Of a stretch of 64,000 bases of DNA, positions 9,974 through 18,979 are shown piece by piece; position 1 is the first letter of the stretch; the number at the start of each line of letters is the position of its first letter. The stretch is from Pseudomonas baetica (GTDB lineage: Bacteria; Pseudomonadota; Gammaproteobacteria; Pseudomonadales; Pseudomonadaceae). A program made the position numbers and the translations under genes. Where the stretch lies: assembly GCF_019733355.1 (NCBI RefSeq), contig NZ_JAIHLQ010000004.1:124001-188000 (forward strand), read 5' to 3'. The notes beneath the pieces are model-generated. The model saw nothing but the letters and a program-made list of their open reading frames with translations, was not told the origin of the DNA and searched no databases.

Positions 9974-12155
9974 GGGCAAGTCCTTCAGGCTTGGCTTGCG
10001 TGAGCGCAGCAAGCGGTGATTGCGGGTCGAGCAATGAGGTGCGAATGAAGTGCAGATAGCTCTTCACCCGGCGCAGCGCGGAGGTGTCGAAGTGCGGTGC
10101 GAACGGCTCATCGGTGGCCGCGACCCGGCTGATCGCGTGATCGACCGCCACCAGTGCGCGCTCCAGATTGCTTGGGTTGGGCTGCAAGAACAGCCGCACC
10201 AACGCCCGGCCCATGACGCGGATCGCCTGACGCCACGGCTGCGATTCGGCATAGGCCGGATGCACCGGCAAAATCGCCTGTTCCTTGCGCAACTCAATGA
10301 TCGCGTGACCGACTTCGAGCACCACGAACATCCAGCGCAACAGGTTCTTTTGCACGTTCGGCTGGCCCGCCGCCAGGCCATAGGCCTGATGCAACAAATC
10401 GCGGGTACGGCTCTCGAAACTCGACGCCAGGCCTTTGAGCTTGCCGCTGATCGCATAGACCACCTGGCCACGCAGATCCTGTTCCAGGCGCTGCCACAAC
10501 CAGCGGCTGTTGGGCGGCAGGATAATCGCGCCAGCCGCCGCACAGACCAGCATGCCCATCACCATGGCGATGTAGTCGTTGATGAAGGTGTACGGGTTGT
10601 AGACGGTCAGGTTGTCCGGCACCGAACCGGTGCTGAAGAAGATCAACAGACCGAGACCGACACCGGCGTACTGCGGCCGCGAGGTGAGGAACGAGCCCAG
10701 CACGATCACCGGCGCGAGCATCACGCACAGCAACGGGAAACCGTCGATCCACGGGAAGATGAAAAACATTTCGACGAAGCCGATCAGCGCGCCAAGGAAG
10801 GTGCCGCAAGCCATTTGAAAAGCCATGCGTTTCGGGTTTGGCGTGGCAGCGGACAGGCCCACGGTGGCAGCGGCGATCAGCGTCATCGTCGCGCCACTCG
10901 GCCACGCAGTGGCGACCCAATAACTGCCCAGCACGATCAAAATAAACGAGGCGCGAATGCCCGACGCCGCCGCTGCCCACCAGTTGGTTTGCGGGGTGAA
11001 CGGCTCGTCCCAGCGCTCGCGTTCGTGACTGTGATCGGCGAGCGAGGCGTGGGTCTGTGCATAACTGTGCAGGTCATCGACGAAGCGATAGAGCAACTCG
11101 TACGCGGTGTGAAAATCCAGTTGCTCGGCGTCGCTCGGCTCGCACTCCTGAAAGATTGCCCGCAAGCTGCGCACCCGCGCCGGCAAGCCTTCTTTGTAGA
11201 TCGCCAGCGCCGCGACCAGCCGTGCCGCATCGGGGCTGGTCAAGGCACGGCCACTGAAGCCATCGAGCACTTCGGCCAGATCCTGCAAACCGGGTTTGAT
11301 CGCCGCCACGACGTGTTCTTCGTCATTGCCACGCAAGCGTTCGAGCAACTGATGCAGCGCATTGAAACGGGTGGTAATACCCATGAATTCACTGTTCAAA
11401 CGGCTCAGCCGACCATTGCGCCGACGCATGTGCGGGTCTTCGAACACAGTCACGCTGCGCAGCCCTTCCAGGCCCACCGCTTCGGCAATGAACCGTACGT
11501 TGCTGGCTTCGAAACCTTGCGCTTTGCTGCGCCCGCGCAGGCCATCGGTGACGAACAAGGCAAACACACCGAAACGCTGATATAACGCGTTGCGCATAGC
11601 GGCGCTGGCGGTCTGCGGCACAATCGCGGCGCTGATCACGGTCGAGCAGACAATCCCCAGGGAGATTTCCAGCACCCGCCATACTGCCGCCATGAACGCA
11701 CCGTCCGGGTGCGCCAACGCCGGCAAACCGACCATCGCAGCGGTGTAGCCGGCCAGCACAAAACCGTAAGCACGGAAGTTACGGCAGCGTGCGGCACCGG
11801 CCGAGCAGATGCCCACCCAGATCGCCAGCGAACCGAGGAACAGTTCGGTGTTCTGCGCAAACAACGCAATCAGCGTGACCATCATCGCCGACCCGGCGAG
11901 GGTGCCGAGAAAGCGATAGAAACTCTTGGCAAATACATGACCGCTCTGCGGCTGCATGACGATGAACACCGTGATCATCGCCGTGCGCGGCTGCGGCAGC
12001 TCCAGACGCATCGCCAGCCACAAGGTCAGGAAGGCGGCGAGCAGCACCTTGAAGATGTAGACCCAGGTCACGCCATCGCTGCGCGCCCAGTCGAACAAAC
12101 CCCGGCGCCATTCCAGGGAGTAGAGCCAGCGCAGCGGTGCGGGCAAGGGCGTCAT
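9963..12155 (-). CDS. FUSC-family (AaeB-like) inner-membrane exporter
   Basis: 730 residues. Two membrane bundles (about residues 30-180 and 395-540) are separated by a soluble domain, as in AaeB/FUSC proteins. The N-terminus (LEWRRGLFDWARSDGVTWVY then PQPRTAMITVFIVMQPQSGHV) is typical of the family. It would pump aromatic acids or similar compounds using the ion gradient and deliver them to the adaptor and outer-membrane factor encoded alongside. The stop overlaps the DUF1656 start. Length agrees with the family (650-750). Confidence 0.9.
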   Translation of the reverse strand: MTPLPAPLRWLYSLEWRRGLFDWARSDGVTWVYIFKVLLAAFLTLWLAMRLELPQPRTAMITVFIVMQPQSGHVFAKSFYRFLGTLAGSAMMVTLIALFAQNTELFLGSLAIWVGICSAGAARCRNFRAYGFVLAGYTAAMVGLPALAHPDGAFMAAVWRVLEISLGIVCSTVISAAIVPQTASAAMRNALYQRFGVFALFVTDGLRGRSKAQGFEASNVRFIAEAVGLEGLRSVTVFEDPHMRRRNGRLSRLNSEFMGITTRFNALHQLLERLRGNDEEHVVAAIKPGLQDLAEVLDGFSGRALTSPDAARLVAALAIYKEGLPARVRSLRAIFQECEPSDAEQLDFHTAYELLYRFVDDLHSYAQTHASLADHSHERERWDEPFTPQTNWWAAAASGIRASFILIVLGSYWVATAWPSGATMTLIAAATVGLSAATPNPKRMAFQMACGTFLGALIGFVEMFFIFPWIDGFPLLCVMLAPVIVLGSFLTSRPQYAGVGLGLLIFFSTGSVPDNLTVYNPYTFINDYIAMVMGMLVCAAAGAIILPPNSRWLWQRLEQDLRGQVVYAISGKLKGLASSFESRTRDLLHQAYGLAAGQPNVQKNLLRWMFVVLEVGHAIIELRKEQAILPVHPAYAESQPWRQAIRVMGRALVRLFLQPNPSNLERALVAVDHAISRVAATDEPFAPHFDTSALRRVKSYLHFIRTSLLDPQSPLAALTQAKPEGLAHAP

Positions 12156-12193
12156 TTATTTGTGCTCAATGAAATTCAGTCAGGTCGCAAAAT

Positions 12194-12289
12194 CTGTGGG
12201 GGCTAGCCTGCTAGCGATAGCGCTGTAGCAGCCGACCAAAATGCCAACTGATGTGCCCTCATCGCGAGCAGGCTCGCTCCCGCAACAGG
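12194..12289. repeat. REP inverted pair inside the efflux operon
   Basis: A degenerate copy (12194-12219) faces a better one (12262-12289). They fill the 142-base gap between the outer-membrane factor gene and the FUSC gene. The pair may lower expression of the genes downstream of it. Confidence 0.7.
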
Positions 12290-12297
12290 TGTTGGGC

Positions 12298-13797
12298 TCA
12301 CCGCAAAAGGGCCGGGGTTTTCGGGGCTTGGGTTTGTTCGGCAGTGGGCACGTCATTGCCGGCGCCCAATCCGCCACCGAGCGCTGTGACCAACTCCGCA
12401 TGCGCACTCAGCCGCGCCGCCTGCACCTGCTGTTGCACCTGCTGCTGTTTGAACAGCAGCGTCTGCGCGTTCAGCACGTTGAGGTAATCGGTGAGGCCCC
12501 GTTGATACGCGATCATCGCGATGTCGTACGTTTTCTGCGCAGCGGCCACCGACTCGGCGGCGAACCCTTGCTGCTTGTCCATCGACTCGCGGCGGATCAA
12601 CTGATCGGAGATGTTCTTCAGCGCATTGATCAGCGTCTGGTTGTAGTGCGCCACGGCGATGTCGTAACCGGCCGACGCTTCTCCCAATTCGGCACGCAGT
12701 CGTCCTGCGTCGAAGATCGGTAAAGAGATCGCCGGGCCGACGTTGTAGTTGAGCTTCTTGCCGGTCAAGAACCCCAGCGCACTGCCGCCAGTGGCCATGT
12801 AACCGAGGCTGCCGACCAGGTCGACGTTGGGATAAAACCCGGCGTGCGCCACATCGATCCCCCGCGCCTGCGCCGCCACTTGCCAGCGACTGGCAACCAC
12901 GTCCGGACGCTGACCCAGCAATTGGGCGGGCAGCGCGCTGGGCAATTTCAGTGCAGCGCCGAGGGACAAGGTCGGACGCTGCAACTGCGCGCCCTCGCCC
13001 GGCCCCTTGCCCGCCAATGCGGCCAGTTGATTGCGGCTCAGGGCAATTTCCTCGTCCAGTGCATCGAGTTGTCGATGGGTTTCCGGCAACGGCGTTTGGG
13101 CCTGACTGACTTCGAAGTGCGTGCCGATCCCACCGTCCAAACGCTTGTGCGCCAGATCGAGAATCTGCTGTTGCTGCTTGAGCGTGGCGACGACGATGTC
13201 GCGCTGGGCGTAATGCAGCGACATTTGGATGTAGGCGCGCACGATGTTGTTCTGCAACGCCAACTGCGCCAGTCGCGCCTCGGCGGCGCTCATGTGCGCC
13301 AGATCCACAGCACGCTCGCTGGCGTTACTCTCGCGGCCCCAGAGGTCGAGCGCGTAGCTGAAACCCAGCGCGGCGCTGTTGTCCCAAGTGGTCGAGTTGG
13401 CCAGATCACCGGGGCCGTAGAACTGATCGGTTGGCCAGTTGTGACGCTTGAGGGTCGACTCGCCATTGATCTGCAACGACTCGGCCGCTTGCGCGACACC
13501 GGCCAGGGCTTTGGCCTGACGCACCCGCGCAGCGGCCATGGCCATGCTCGGGCTACCCTGCACGGCGAGGTCGATCCAGCGATTGAGTTGCGGGTCGCCG
13601 TAGGCTTGCCACCATTGCGCGGTGGGCCAGTTGGCGTCACGGGCGGCGTGGGCGATGGCCTCGTCGGTGGCCAGCGTATTGGCCTCCAACGCTTCGCCCT
13701 GAGGGGCAATTCCTTCGGTACCGATGCAGCCGCCGAGAGTCAGGGAAAAAACCAGAACACTGAGCGGCAAAAGCGCTCTGTTGATGCGACGCGGCAC
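12298..13797 (-). CDS. Outer-membrane efflux lipoprotein (OprM/NodT family)
   Basis: 499 residues with a GTG start behind AGGA (10-base spacing). The signal peptide ends in the lipobox LGGC with Cys at residue 24. Two OEP repeats are visible: the first around WWQAYGDPQLNRWIDLAVQGSPSM, the second around GPAISLPIFDAGRLRAELGEA. Each would supply half of the TolC-like channel. It is the first gene of the efflux operon and gives it a dedicated outer-membrane exit, unlike E. coli aaeXAB, which lacks one. A divergent LysR regulator starts 194 bases upstream and is the likely controller. Confidence 0.9.
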   Translation of the reverse strand: MPRRINRALLPLSVLVFSLTLGGCIGTEGIAPQGEALEANTLATDEAIAHAARDANWPTAQWWQAYGDPQLNRWIDLAVQGSPSMAMAAARVRQAKALAGVAQAAESLQINGESTLKRHNWPTDQFYGPGDLANSTTWDNSAALGFSYALDLWGRESNASERAVDLAHMSAAEARLAQLALQNNIVRAYIQMSLHYAQRDIVVATLKQQQQILDLAHKRLDGGIGTHFEVSQAQTPLPETHRQLDALDEEIALSRNQLAALAGKGPGEGAQLQRPTLSLGAALKLPSALPAQLLGQRPDVVASRWQVAAQARGIDVAHAGFYPNVDLVGSLGYMATGGSALGFLTGKKLNYNVGPAISLPIFDAGRLRAELGEASAGYDIAVAHYNQTLINALKNISDQLIRRESMDKQQGFAAESVAAAQKTYDIAMIAYQRGLTDYLNVLNAQTLLFKQQQVQQQVQAARLSAHAELVTALGGGLGAGNDVPTAEQTQAPKTPALLR

Positions 13798-13991
13798 AGC
13801 TGCGAATTCCTGAGAAAGGGATATGGCGGGGACGTGTGTAGGGAACGGCGCAATTCTAGGGGGGCGTCTTGACGGCGATAAGCTGGGATTCCTGTGAATC
13901 TTTGTTACCGTTAACGAGATAATCCGTTGGTCGGGGGTCTCAGCCCCCGAAACTTCGTGTCACAATTTGCCATCTCCCTTGAGAGCACCCC

Positions 13992-14960
13992 ATGGACACT
14001 TTGCAAAACATGCGCGCCTTCAGTTGTGTGGCCGAAGCAGGCAGCTTCACCGCCGCCGCCGTGCAACTCGACACCACCACGGCCAACGTCTCGCGCGCGG
14101 TCTCCAACCTGGAAGCCCACCTGCAAACCCGCCTGCTCAACCGCACGACACGGCGCATCGCCCTGACCGAAGCCGGCAAGCGTTACCTGCTGCGCTGCGA
14201 GCAGATTCTGGCCTACGTCGAAGAGGCAGAGGCCGAAGCCAGCGAAGCCCACGCGCGCCCTGCCGGGCAGTTGAAAGTGCACACCATGACCGGCATCGGC
14301 CAGCACTTCGTCATCGACGCCATCGCCCGCTATCGTAAGACCCACCCAGACGTCACCTTCGACCTGACCATGGCCAACCGCGTGCCGGACCTGCTCGATG
14401 AAGGCTACGACGTCTCCATCGTGCTGGCCCGCGAGTTACCGGACTCCGGCTTCGTCTCGCAACGCCTGGGCATCACCTACAGCATCGTCTGCGCCTCACC
14501 GGCCTATGTGAAAGCCAACGGCTGCGCACAAAAGCCCAACGACCTGCTCAACCACGCCTGTCTGCGCCTGGTCAGCCCGGTAATCCCTCTGGAAAAATGG
14601 GCCTTCGACGGCCCCGAAGGCCAGGAAATGGTCACCATCAACAGCTCCCCGTTCCTGGTGAACTCCGCCGACGCCATGAAAACCGCGATCATCAGCGGCA
14701 TGGGCCTGGGTGTTTTGCCGGTGTACGCCGCCATCGAAGGCTTGCGCAACGGCACACTGGTGCGGGTCATGCCGAACTACCGCTCGCAGGAACTGAACCT
14801 GTACGCGATCTACCCGTCGCGGCAATACCTGGATGCGAAGATCAAGACGTGGGTCGAATACCTGCGCGGCTCGTTGCCGGAAATCCTCGCTGCACACCAG
14901 GCAGAACTGGCCGCCTACGAACTCAGCGGCAGCCTCGCCGGCGCCCGCGTCGCCAACTGA
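13992..14960 (+). CDS. LysR-family regulator, divergent from the efflux operon
   Basis: 322 residues. The N-terminal winged helix-turn-helix reads FSCVAEAGSFTAAAVQLDTT and then RAVSNLEAHLQTRLLNRTTR. The effector domain spans about residues 90-300. Classic LysR layout: it is transcribed away from the efflux operon it probably controls, as AaeR does in E. coli. Its inducer would then be the exported compound. The gene is followed by a palindromic repeat, not by a co-directed gene in close contact. Confidence 0.88.
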   Translation: MDTLQNMRAFSCVAEAGSFTAAAVQLDTTTANVSRAVSNLEAHLQTRLLNRTTRRIALTEAGKRYLLRCEQILAYVEEAEAEASEAHARPAGQLKVHTMTGIGQHFVIDAIARYRKTHPDVTFDLTMANRVPDLLDEGYDVSIVLARELPDSGFVSQRLGITYSIVCASPAYVKANGCAQKPNDLLNHACLRLVSPVIPLEKWAFDGPEGQEMVTINSSPFLVNSADAMKTAIISGMGLGVLPVYAAIEGLRNGTLVRVMPNYRSQELNLYAIYPSRQYLDAKIKTWVEYLRGSLPEILAAHQAELAAYELSGSLAGARVAN

Positions 14961-14985
14961 TTTTCAACACACCACGAAACCTGCA

Positions 14986-15057
14986 GGCGCTGCCGTAGGC
15001 TGCGATCTTTTGACCTTGATGTTTAAAAATCAAAAGATCGCAGCCTACGGCAGCGCC
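14986..15057. repeat. Perfect 27-bp inverted repeat (REP of a second family)
   Basis: Arms at 14986-15012 and 15031-15057 are perfectly complementary, with an 18-base AT-rich loop. The core contains GCTGCGATCTTTTG, a repeat motif common in P. fluorescens-type genomes and distinct from the GTGGGAGC REP. It lies 26 bases after the LysR stop and could also end its transcript. Confidence 0.85.
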
Positions 15058-15230
15058 TACATTTCGGGCTTTTCGCGGAAGTTTCCGACGTGTTTTGCAG
15101 GTTGTCCGTCGCAAGTGCGGTGGATAGGCTTTGGGTGTCGCTGACGAATCAGCGACCGGGTCTGGAAAACCCGCAGGATCACAGCACATGACATAATGCC
15201 GCGCTTTTTCAACGCCGGTTTTTGAGTTAT

Positions 15231-15366
15231 GGCGGCTGTACGTGGGAGACCTTCGGGTCTGCCGGGTTTGATCCTTTGCCGGTTTTTCCAGTCCGCGTAC
15301 AGCTGCCACCCTTTCGCCTGGAAAACGAAACATGGCAGCTCCATTTCCATCTAAAGGATCTTTGTC
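15231..15366 (+). promoter_or_regulatory. Structured 5' leader of the DUF6124-type gene, candidate riboregulator
   Basis: Stem P1 pairs 15231-15242 with 15296-15307 (12 pairs, one G-U). Inside it are a hairpin AGACC-TTCG-GGTCT (15247-15260) and a CCGG/CCGG hairpin (15262-15282). The loop of the second holds GATCCTTT (15270-15277), the exact complement of AAAGGATC (15353-15360), the Shine-Dalgarno region of the next gene. The 3' strand of P1 (AGCTGCC, 15301-15307) can pair instead with GGCAGCT (15334-15340). This gives two exclusive folds and a way to hide the ribosome site. I recall similar leaders before small DUF genes in Pseudomonas but know no described function. The fold is hand-drawn. 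Confidence 0.6.
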
Positions 15367-15735
15367 ATGAAAAAGCACAGCCCGAATCCGCCCGGAGCGG
15401 ATAACACCTCTCCCTACGAATCGCCTGATTCGAAGAAATTCCACGAAGCCGCCGAGCGAGCGCTCGACCACTACCTCAAACCCAACGCCCTGACCCTGCG
15501 CTTCCACAAACCCAGCACCATGTTTCAGGTCGCGCCGGGCCAAGACAACGAAAGCCTCCTCGTCCACGCCTGCGAATCACTGGCGCAAGCCAGCCTCATG
15601 TCCAGCGACATCGCCGCCTACATCGACCTGCCGCAGCGCACTATCATTCTGGCGATCCAGCAAATCATCATGCTCGCGGAACTGGCGGTGAACCGCGTGC
15701 TGGATAACGTCGAACAACCTGCCGCCAACACCTAA
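15367..15735 (+). CDS. Small DUF6124-type protein, unknown function
   Basis: 122 residues. ATG at 15367 with AGGA 8 bases upstream. The text (DSKKFHEAAERALDHYLKP, a variable middle, then ESLLVHACESLAQASLMSSD and LPQRTIILAIQQIIMLAELAVNR) matches a small soluble helical family common in several copies per Pseudomonas genome; the DUF6124 name is from memory. No catalytic motif is visible. The striking feature is the structured leader just upstream, which could control translation. A REP pair follows. Confidence 0.7.
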   Translation: MKKHSPNPPGADNTSPYESPDSKKFHEAAERALDHYLKPNALTLRFHKPSTMFQVAPGQDNESLLVHACESLAQASLMSSDIAAYIDLPQRTIILAIQQIIMLAELAVNRVLDNVEQPAANT

Positions 15736-15742
15736 GCCCCCT

Positions 15743-15832
15743 TGTGGGAGCGGGCTTGCTCGCGAAAGCGGTGCGTCAGCAAACATCATCGCCCAATGAC
15801 ACGCCGCCTTCGCGAGCAAGCCCGCTCCCACA
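15743..15832. repeat. REP inverted pair
   Basis: Facing copies at 15743-15766 and 15809-15832 carry the full GTGGGAGCGGGCTTGCTCGCGAA core with a 42-base spacer. They begin 8 bases after the DUF6124-type gene. Confidence 0.9.
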
Positions 15833-15967
15833 GTTTGAACCGAGTACACCCACCACATCGCCACCCAACCAGCCCCCAGAAAAAAGGCAACCCCCACCAC
15901 CACTCAACAGGATGAGCGCAAGCTCGGCTGCAGCTCTTGATCTTGATCTCAAGGCCCATCGGCAGGC

Positions 15968-16057
15968 TTCGTTCCGGGGTTCATCCGGGGGGAAACATCG
16001 AGAGGAGGTGCAGCGAAGCAAACCGAAGGCGATGCCCCGGATGAACCCCGGAACGAA
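15968..16057. repeat. Perfect 23-bp inverted repeat in a 450-base non-coding stretch
   Basis: Arms 15968-15990 and 16035-16057 are exact reverse complements around a 44-base loop. The stretch 15833-16288 holds no gene I can support. Its sequence, including the downstream run to about 16170, resembles a recurring Pseudomonas intergenic element that is often mis-annotated as a short protein. It may be a mobile non-coding repeat or a structured RNA. Confidence 0.6.
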
Positions 16058-16288
16058 GGAACCCCGAGCCCCAGCGAGCGGACCGAACGTCAGGGCACAG
16101 ACCTTTGCTTCCTTTGGGGCGTTTGCCAAAGGGAGTCGCCGTCAGGGCGAAACCGCCAGCCGCCACACCCCAAAAAACGGATATACACCCCAAACCCCAA
16201 GAGCATGGTCGGCCCAGAGGCTGCCAAGACAACCCAAAACAGAAATGTTAGCGTGCTTGGCAATAAAGCCCGACGACGAGCCCCAAGC

Positions 16289-17263
16289 ATGAAAAAAACA
16301 GTCCTGGCCTTCAGCCGCATCACACCGCCCATGATCGAACGCCTGCAACAAGACTTCGACGTCATCGTCCCCAACCCGAAAAACGGCGACATCAACACCC
16401 AATTCAACGAAGCCCTGCCACACGCCCACGGCCTCATCGGCGTCGGCCGCAAACTCGGCCGCGCCCAACTTGAAACCGCCGCCAAACTCGAAGTGGTCTC
16501 CAGCGTCTCCGTCGGCTACGACAACTACGACCTCGACTACTTCAACGAACGCGGGATCATGCTCACCAACACCCCCGACGTGCTCACTGAAAGCACCGCC
16601 GACCTCGCCTTCGCGTTGATCATGAGCAGCGCCCGCCGCGTCGCCGAACTCGACGCCTGGACCAAGGCCGGGCAATGGCAAGCCAGCGTCGGCGCCCCGC
16701 TGTTTGGCTGCGACGTGCATGGCAAAACCCTTGGCATCGTCGGCATGGGCAACATCGGCGCCGCTATCGCCCGCCGTGGCCGCTTCGGTTTCAACATGCC
16801 GATCCTCTACAGCGGCAACAGCCGCAAGAGCGAACTTGAACAAGCACTCGGCGCACAATTTCGCAGCCTCGATCAACTGCTGGCCGAAGCCGATTTCGTC
16901 TGCCTGGTCGTTCCGCTCAGTGACAAGACCCGCCACCTGATCAGCCATCGCGAACTGGGCCTGATGAAGCCAAGCGCGATTCTGGTCAACATCTCCCGTG
17001 GCCCGGTAGTCGACGAACCGGCACTGATCGAAGCCCTGCAAAACAACCGCATCCGGGGTGCCGGCCTGGACGTCTACGAGAAAGAACCGCTGGCCGAGTC
17101 GCCCCTGTTCCAATTGAAAAATGCCGTGACCCTGCCGCACATCGGCTCGGCAACGAATGAAACCCGCGAAGCCATGGCCAATCGCGCCTTGGCCAACTTG
17201 CGCAGCGCGTTGCTCGGCGAACGCCCGCAAGACCTGGTAAACCCGCAAGTTTGGTGCGGCTGA
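16289..17263 (+). CDS. D-2-hydroxyacid dehydrogenase (GhrB/2-ketogluconate reductase type)
   Basis: 324 residues from ATG 16289 (MKKTVLAFSRITPPMIERL); the open frame upstream is repeat sequence. The Rossmann motif is GIVGMGNIGAAIARR. The catalytic set is present: Arg in VNISRGPVVDE, Glu in GLDVYEKEPL and His in TLPHIGSATNETREAM. It should reduce glyoxylate, hydroxypyruvate or 2-ketogluconate with NAD(P)H in the cytosol. Length is typical (about 320). A start-proximal Shine-Dalgarno is weak. The gene stands alone between a repeat region and a terminator, so the substrate is not settled by context. Confidence 0.85.
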   Translation: MKKTVLAFSRITPPMIERLQQDFDVIVPNPKNGDINTQFNEALPHAHGLIGVGRKLGRAQLETAAKLEVVSSVSVGYDNYDLDYFNERGIMLTNTPDVLTESTADLAFALIMSSARRVAELDAWTKAGQWQASVGAPLFGCDVHGKTLGIVGMGNIGAAIARRGRFGFNMPILYSGNSRKSELEQALGAQFRSLDQLLAEADFVCLVVPLSDKTRHLISHRELGLMKPSAILVNISRGPVVDEPALIEALQNNRIRGAGLDVYEKEPLAESPLFQLKNAVTLPHIGSATNETREAMANRALANLRSALLGERPQDLVNPQVWCG

Positions 17264-17266
17264 AAA

Positions 17267-17298
17267 AACGGGCAAGTGCGCCATGGCACTTGCCCGTT
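17267..17298 (+). terminator. Terminator hairpin after the hydroxyacid dehydrogenase
   Basis: A perfect 13-bp stem pairs AACGGGCAAGTGC (17267-17279) with GCACTTGCCCGTT (17286-17298) around a 6-base loop. It lies 4 bases after the stop. The right-hand T-run is weak (AGTTGGTTT). Confidence 0.75.
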
Positions 17299-17407
17299 AG
17301 TTGGTTTAATACACAACTTGAAATTGAACAACAAACCTAATTAAACAACAAAATTATAAGCTCTCCGAATTGTCGAATAATCGACAATGCAATGGAGAGC
17401 TAAAACC

Positions 17408-17917
17408 TTGAACGCCCTGACCACCGACAGACTTATCCGTTACAGCAAAGTTATATTGATGGCTTACATCAGTTTCTTTGGCCTACTGGTGATGATTCAC
17501 AACTTCACCGACTATGACTCAAACTACACTTACGTGGCGCATATCCTGAGCATGGACACCACCACTGCCAGTGAAACCATCAAGTATCGATCCATCGAGT
17601 CGCCGATGATTCATCACCGGATCTACTGGTTCATTATCACCCTGGAAGTCACGTATACAGTGTTGTGCCTGATAGGCACCTATCAGCTCTATCGCAATAT
17701 CAACGCCTCCGCCGAAATATTCCACGAGGCAAAAAAGTTCTCGATCATGGGCATCCTCGCGGCAATATTCATTTATTACGTGTGCCTGCAAACCGTGGGG
17801 GTGGAATGGTTTGACATGGACACTTCGCAATCATGGAATGCCAAGGACTGGGCACGGCATATCGTTGACTTCATCTTCCCTGTCATGATTTACATCACCT
17901 TGAAAGTCGAGCGCTGA
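17408..17917 (+). CDS. DUF2165 family small integral membrane protein
   Basis: 169 residues. I chose a TTG start at 17408 because GGAGAG (17393-17398) is well placed for it; an ATG at 17387 has no ribosome site. Four hydrophobic helices are visible (about residues 12-31, 75-96, 112-132 and 145-160). The N-terminal text MAYISFFGLLVMIHNFTDYDSN and the conserved IESPMIHHRIYWFI region fit DUF2165, a predicted membrane family without known function. Base composition is slightly more AT-rich than its neighbours. Confidence 0.75.
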   Translation: MNALTTDRLIRYSKVILMAYISFFGLLVMIHNFTDYDSNYTYVAHILSMDTTTASETIKYRSIESPMIHHRIYWFIITLEVTYTVLCLIGTYQLYRNINASAEIFHEAKKFSIMGILAAIFIYYVCLQTVGVEWFDMDTSQSWNAKDWARHIVDFIFPVMIYITLKVER

Positions 17918-17936
17918 AGTTCAGCGCTCGTTTTAT
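17908..17936 (+). terminator. Terminator overlapping the DUF2165 stop codon
   Basis: CGAGCGCTGA (17908-17917) pairs with TCAGCGCTCG (17921-17930), followed by TTTTATTT. The left arm contains the stop codon itself. It separates this gene from the convergent EamA gene. Confidence 0.85.
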
Positions 17937-17937
17937 T

Positions 17938-18840
17938 TCAAACCAACTTTCCCGACATCGGCGGCGCCATCGCTTTCGGTTTGCGAAACACCAACACGTT
18001 GCCCAGCATCACTAACACCAGCCCGAACAGCGCCGGAGCCGTCCACTGATACCCTTCGGCAAATGCTGAGACATTCAGCGCCACCACCGGGAACAGCACC
18101 GTACAGTACGCGGCGCGCTCCGGCCCCATACGCCCGACCAGCGTCAGGTACGCGGTAAAGCCGATGACCGAACCCGGTATCACCAGATACAGCAGCGCCC
18201 CCACATAACGCGGCGACCCGTCCATGTTGAATGGAATGCCTTTGACCAGGCACCACACCGACAACATCGCCGCGCCATACGCCATGCCCCAGGCGTTGGT
18301 GGTCAGCGGTTTGAGACCGGCCTTTTGTTGCAGGCTCGACAGCATGTTACCCGCCGAAAAGCACAAGGTCCCACACAGCGCCAACCCCAGACCCAGCAAG
18401 GTTTGCGGGCTGGCGTGATGACCGGCCAACTCCGGCCAGAACAACATGCCCAACCCGAATAGGCCCAACGCACCGCCCATCAGTACGTTTCGGGCAATAC
18501 GCTGACCGAAAAACACCCTTGCATTGAGCGCGTTCCATAGCGTGGCGGTAGAAAACACCACCGCCACCAAGCCGCTGGGAATCCACTGACTGGCGGTGAG
18601 AAAGCACATGAAATTGATGCAGAACAGACACAAGCCCTGGGCCACGCAGATCAGGTGGCCGCGCCGGTTCATGGGTTGCAGTCGACGACTCAACAGCAAC
18701 AGCACGAACAACACCAGCGCGGCGAGTCCAAAACGGTAGACGATCGACACCGGGATAGCCACCACACCCAATTGCCATTTCAAGGCAATCCAGGTAGTGC
18801 CCCAGATCAGCACGGTCAGCAGATACAACGACAGGTTCAT
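17938..18840 (-). CDS. EamA/DMT-family exporter
   Basis: 300 residues from the ATG at 18840 (MNLSLYLLTVLIWGTTWIALK), the usual DMT beginning; the longer frame upstream runs through the promoter of the AraC gene. Ten hydrophobic helices in two EamA repeats can be counted. The conserved IYRFGLAALVLF lies in the first half and VIPGSVIGFTAYLTLVGRMGPERAAY in the second. These proteins usually export amino acids, metabolites or drugs. The divergent AraC-type gene starting 139 bases away is the likely regulator. Confidence 0.88.
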   Translation of the reverse strand: MNLSLYLLTVLIWGTTWIALKWQLGVVAIPVSIVYRFGLAALVLFVLLLLSRRLQPMNRRGHLICVAQGLCLFCINFMCFLTASQWIPSGLVAVVFSTATLWNALNARVFFGQRIARNVLMGGALGLFGLGMLFWPELAGHHASPQTLLGLGLALCGTLCFSAGNMLSSLQQKAGLKPLTTNAWGMAYGAAMLSVWCLVKGIPFNMDGSPRYVGALLYLVIPGSVIGFTAYLTLVGRMGPERAAYCTVLFPVVALNVSAFAEGYQWTAPALFGLVLVMLGNVLVFRKPKAMAPPMSGKLV

Positions 18841-18979
18841 GGCAAACACTCCTAGACAGGCCTTGAGTGTCAGTTGCGGCAGGTGACCAGCGCTTGCATA
18901 AACTTGCGCTTTTGTCGGGCGGCCGGCTGGCAGCGAGACGGCTACGGAGTACGATGCAAGGCGTTGAAGAGAACCGATC

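Noticed and set aside
10050..11585. 511-codon open frame on the plus strand
   Set aside because: It is exactly antisense to the FUSC gene, has no family text, and follows from high GC and codon bias.
15744..16292. 182-codon open frame after the DUF6124-type gene
   Set aside because: It begins in a REP and runs through the inverted-repeat element; Pro/Arg/Ser-rich with no family text.
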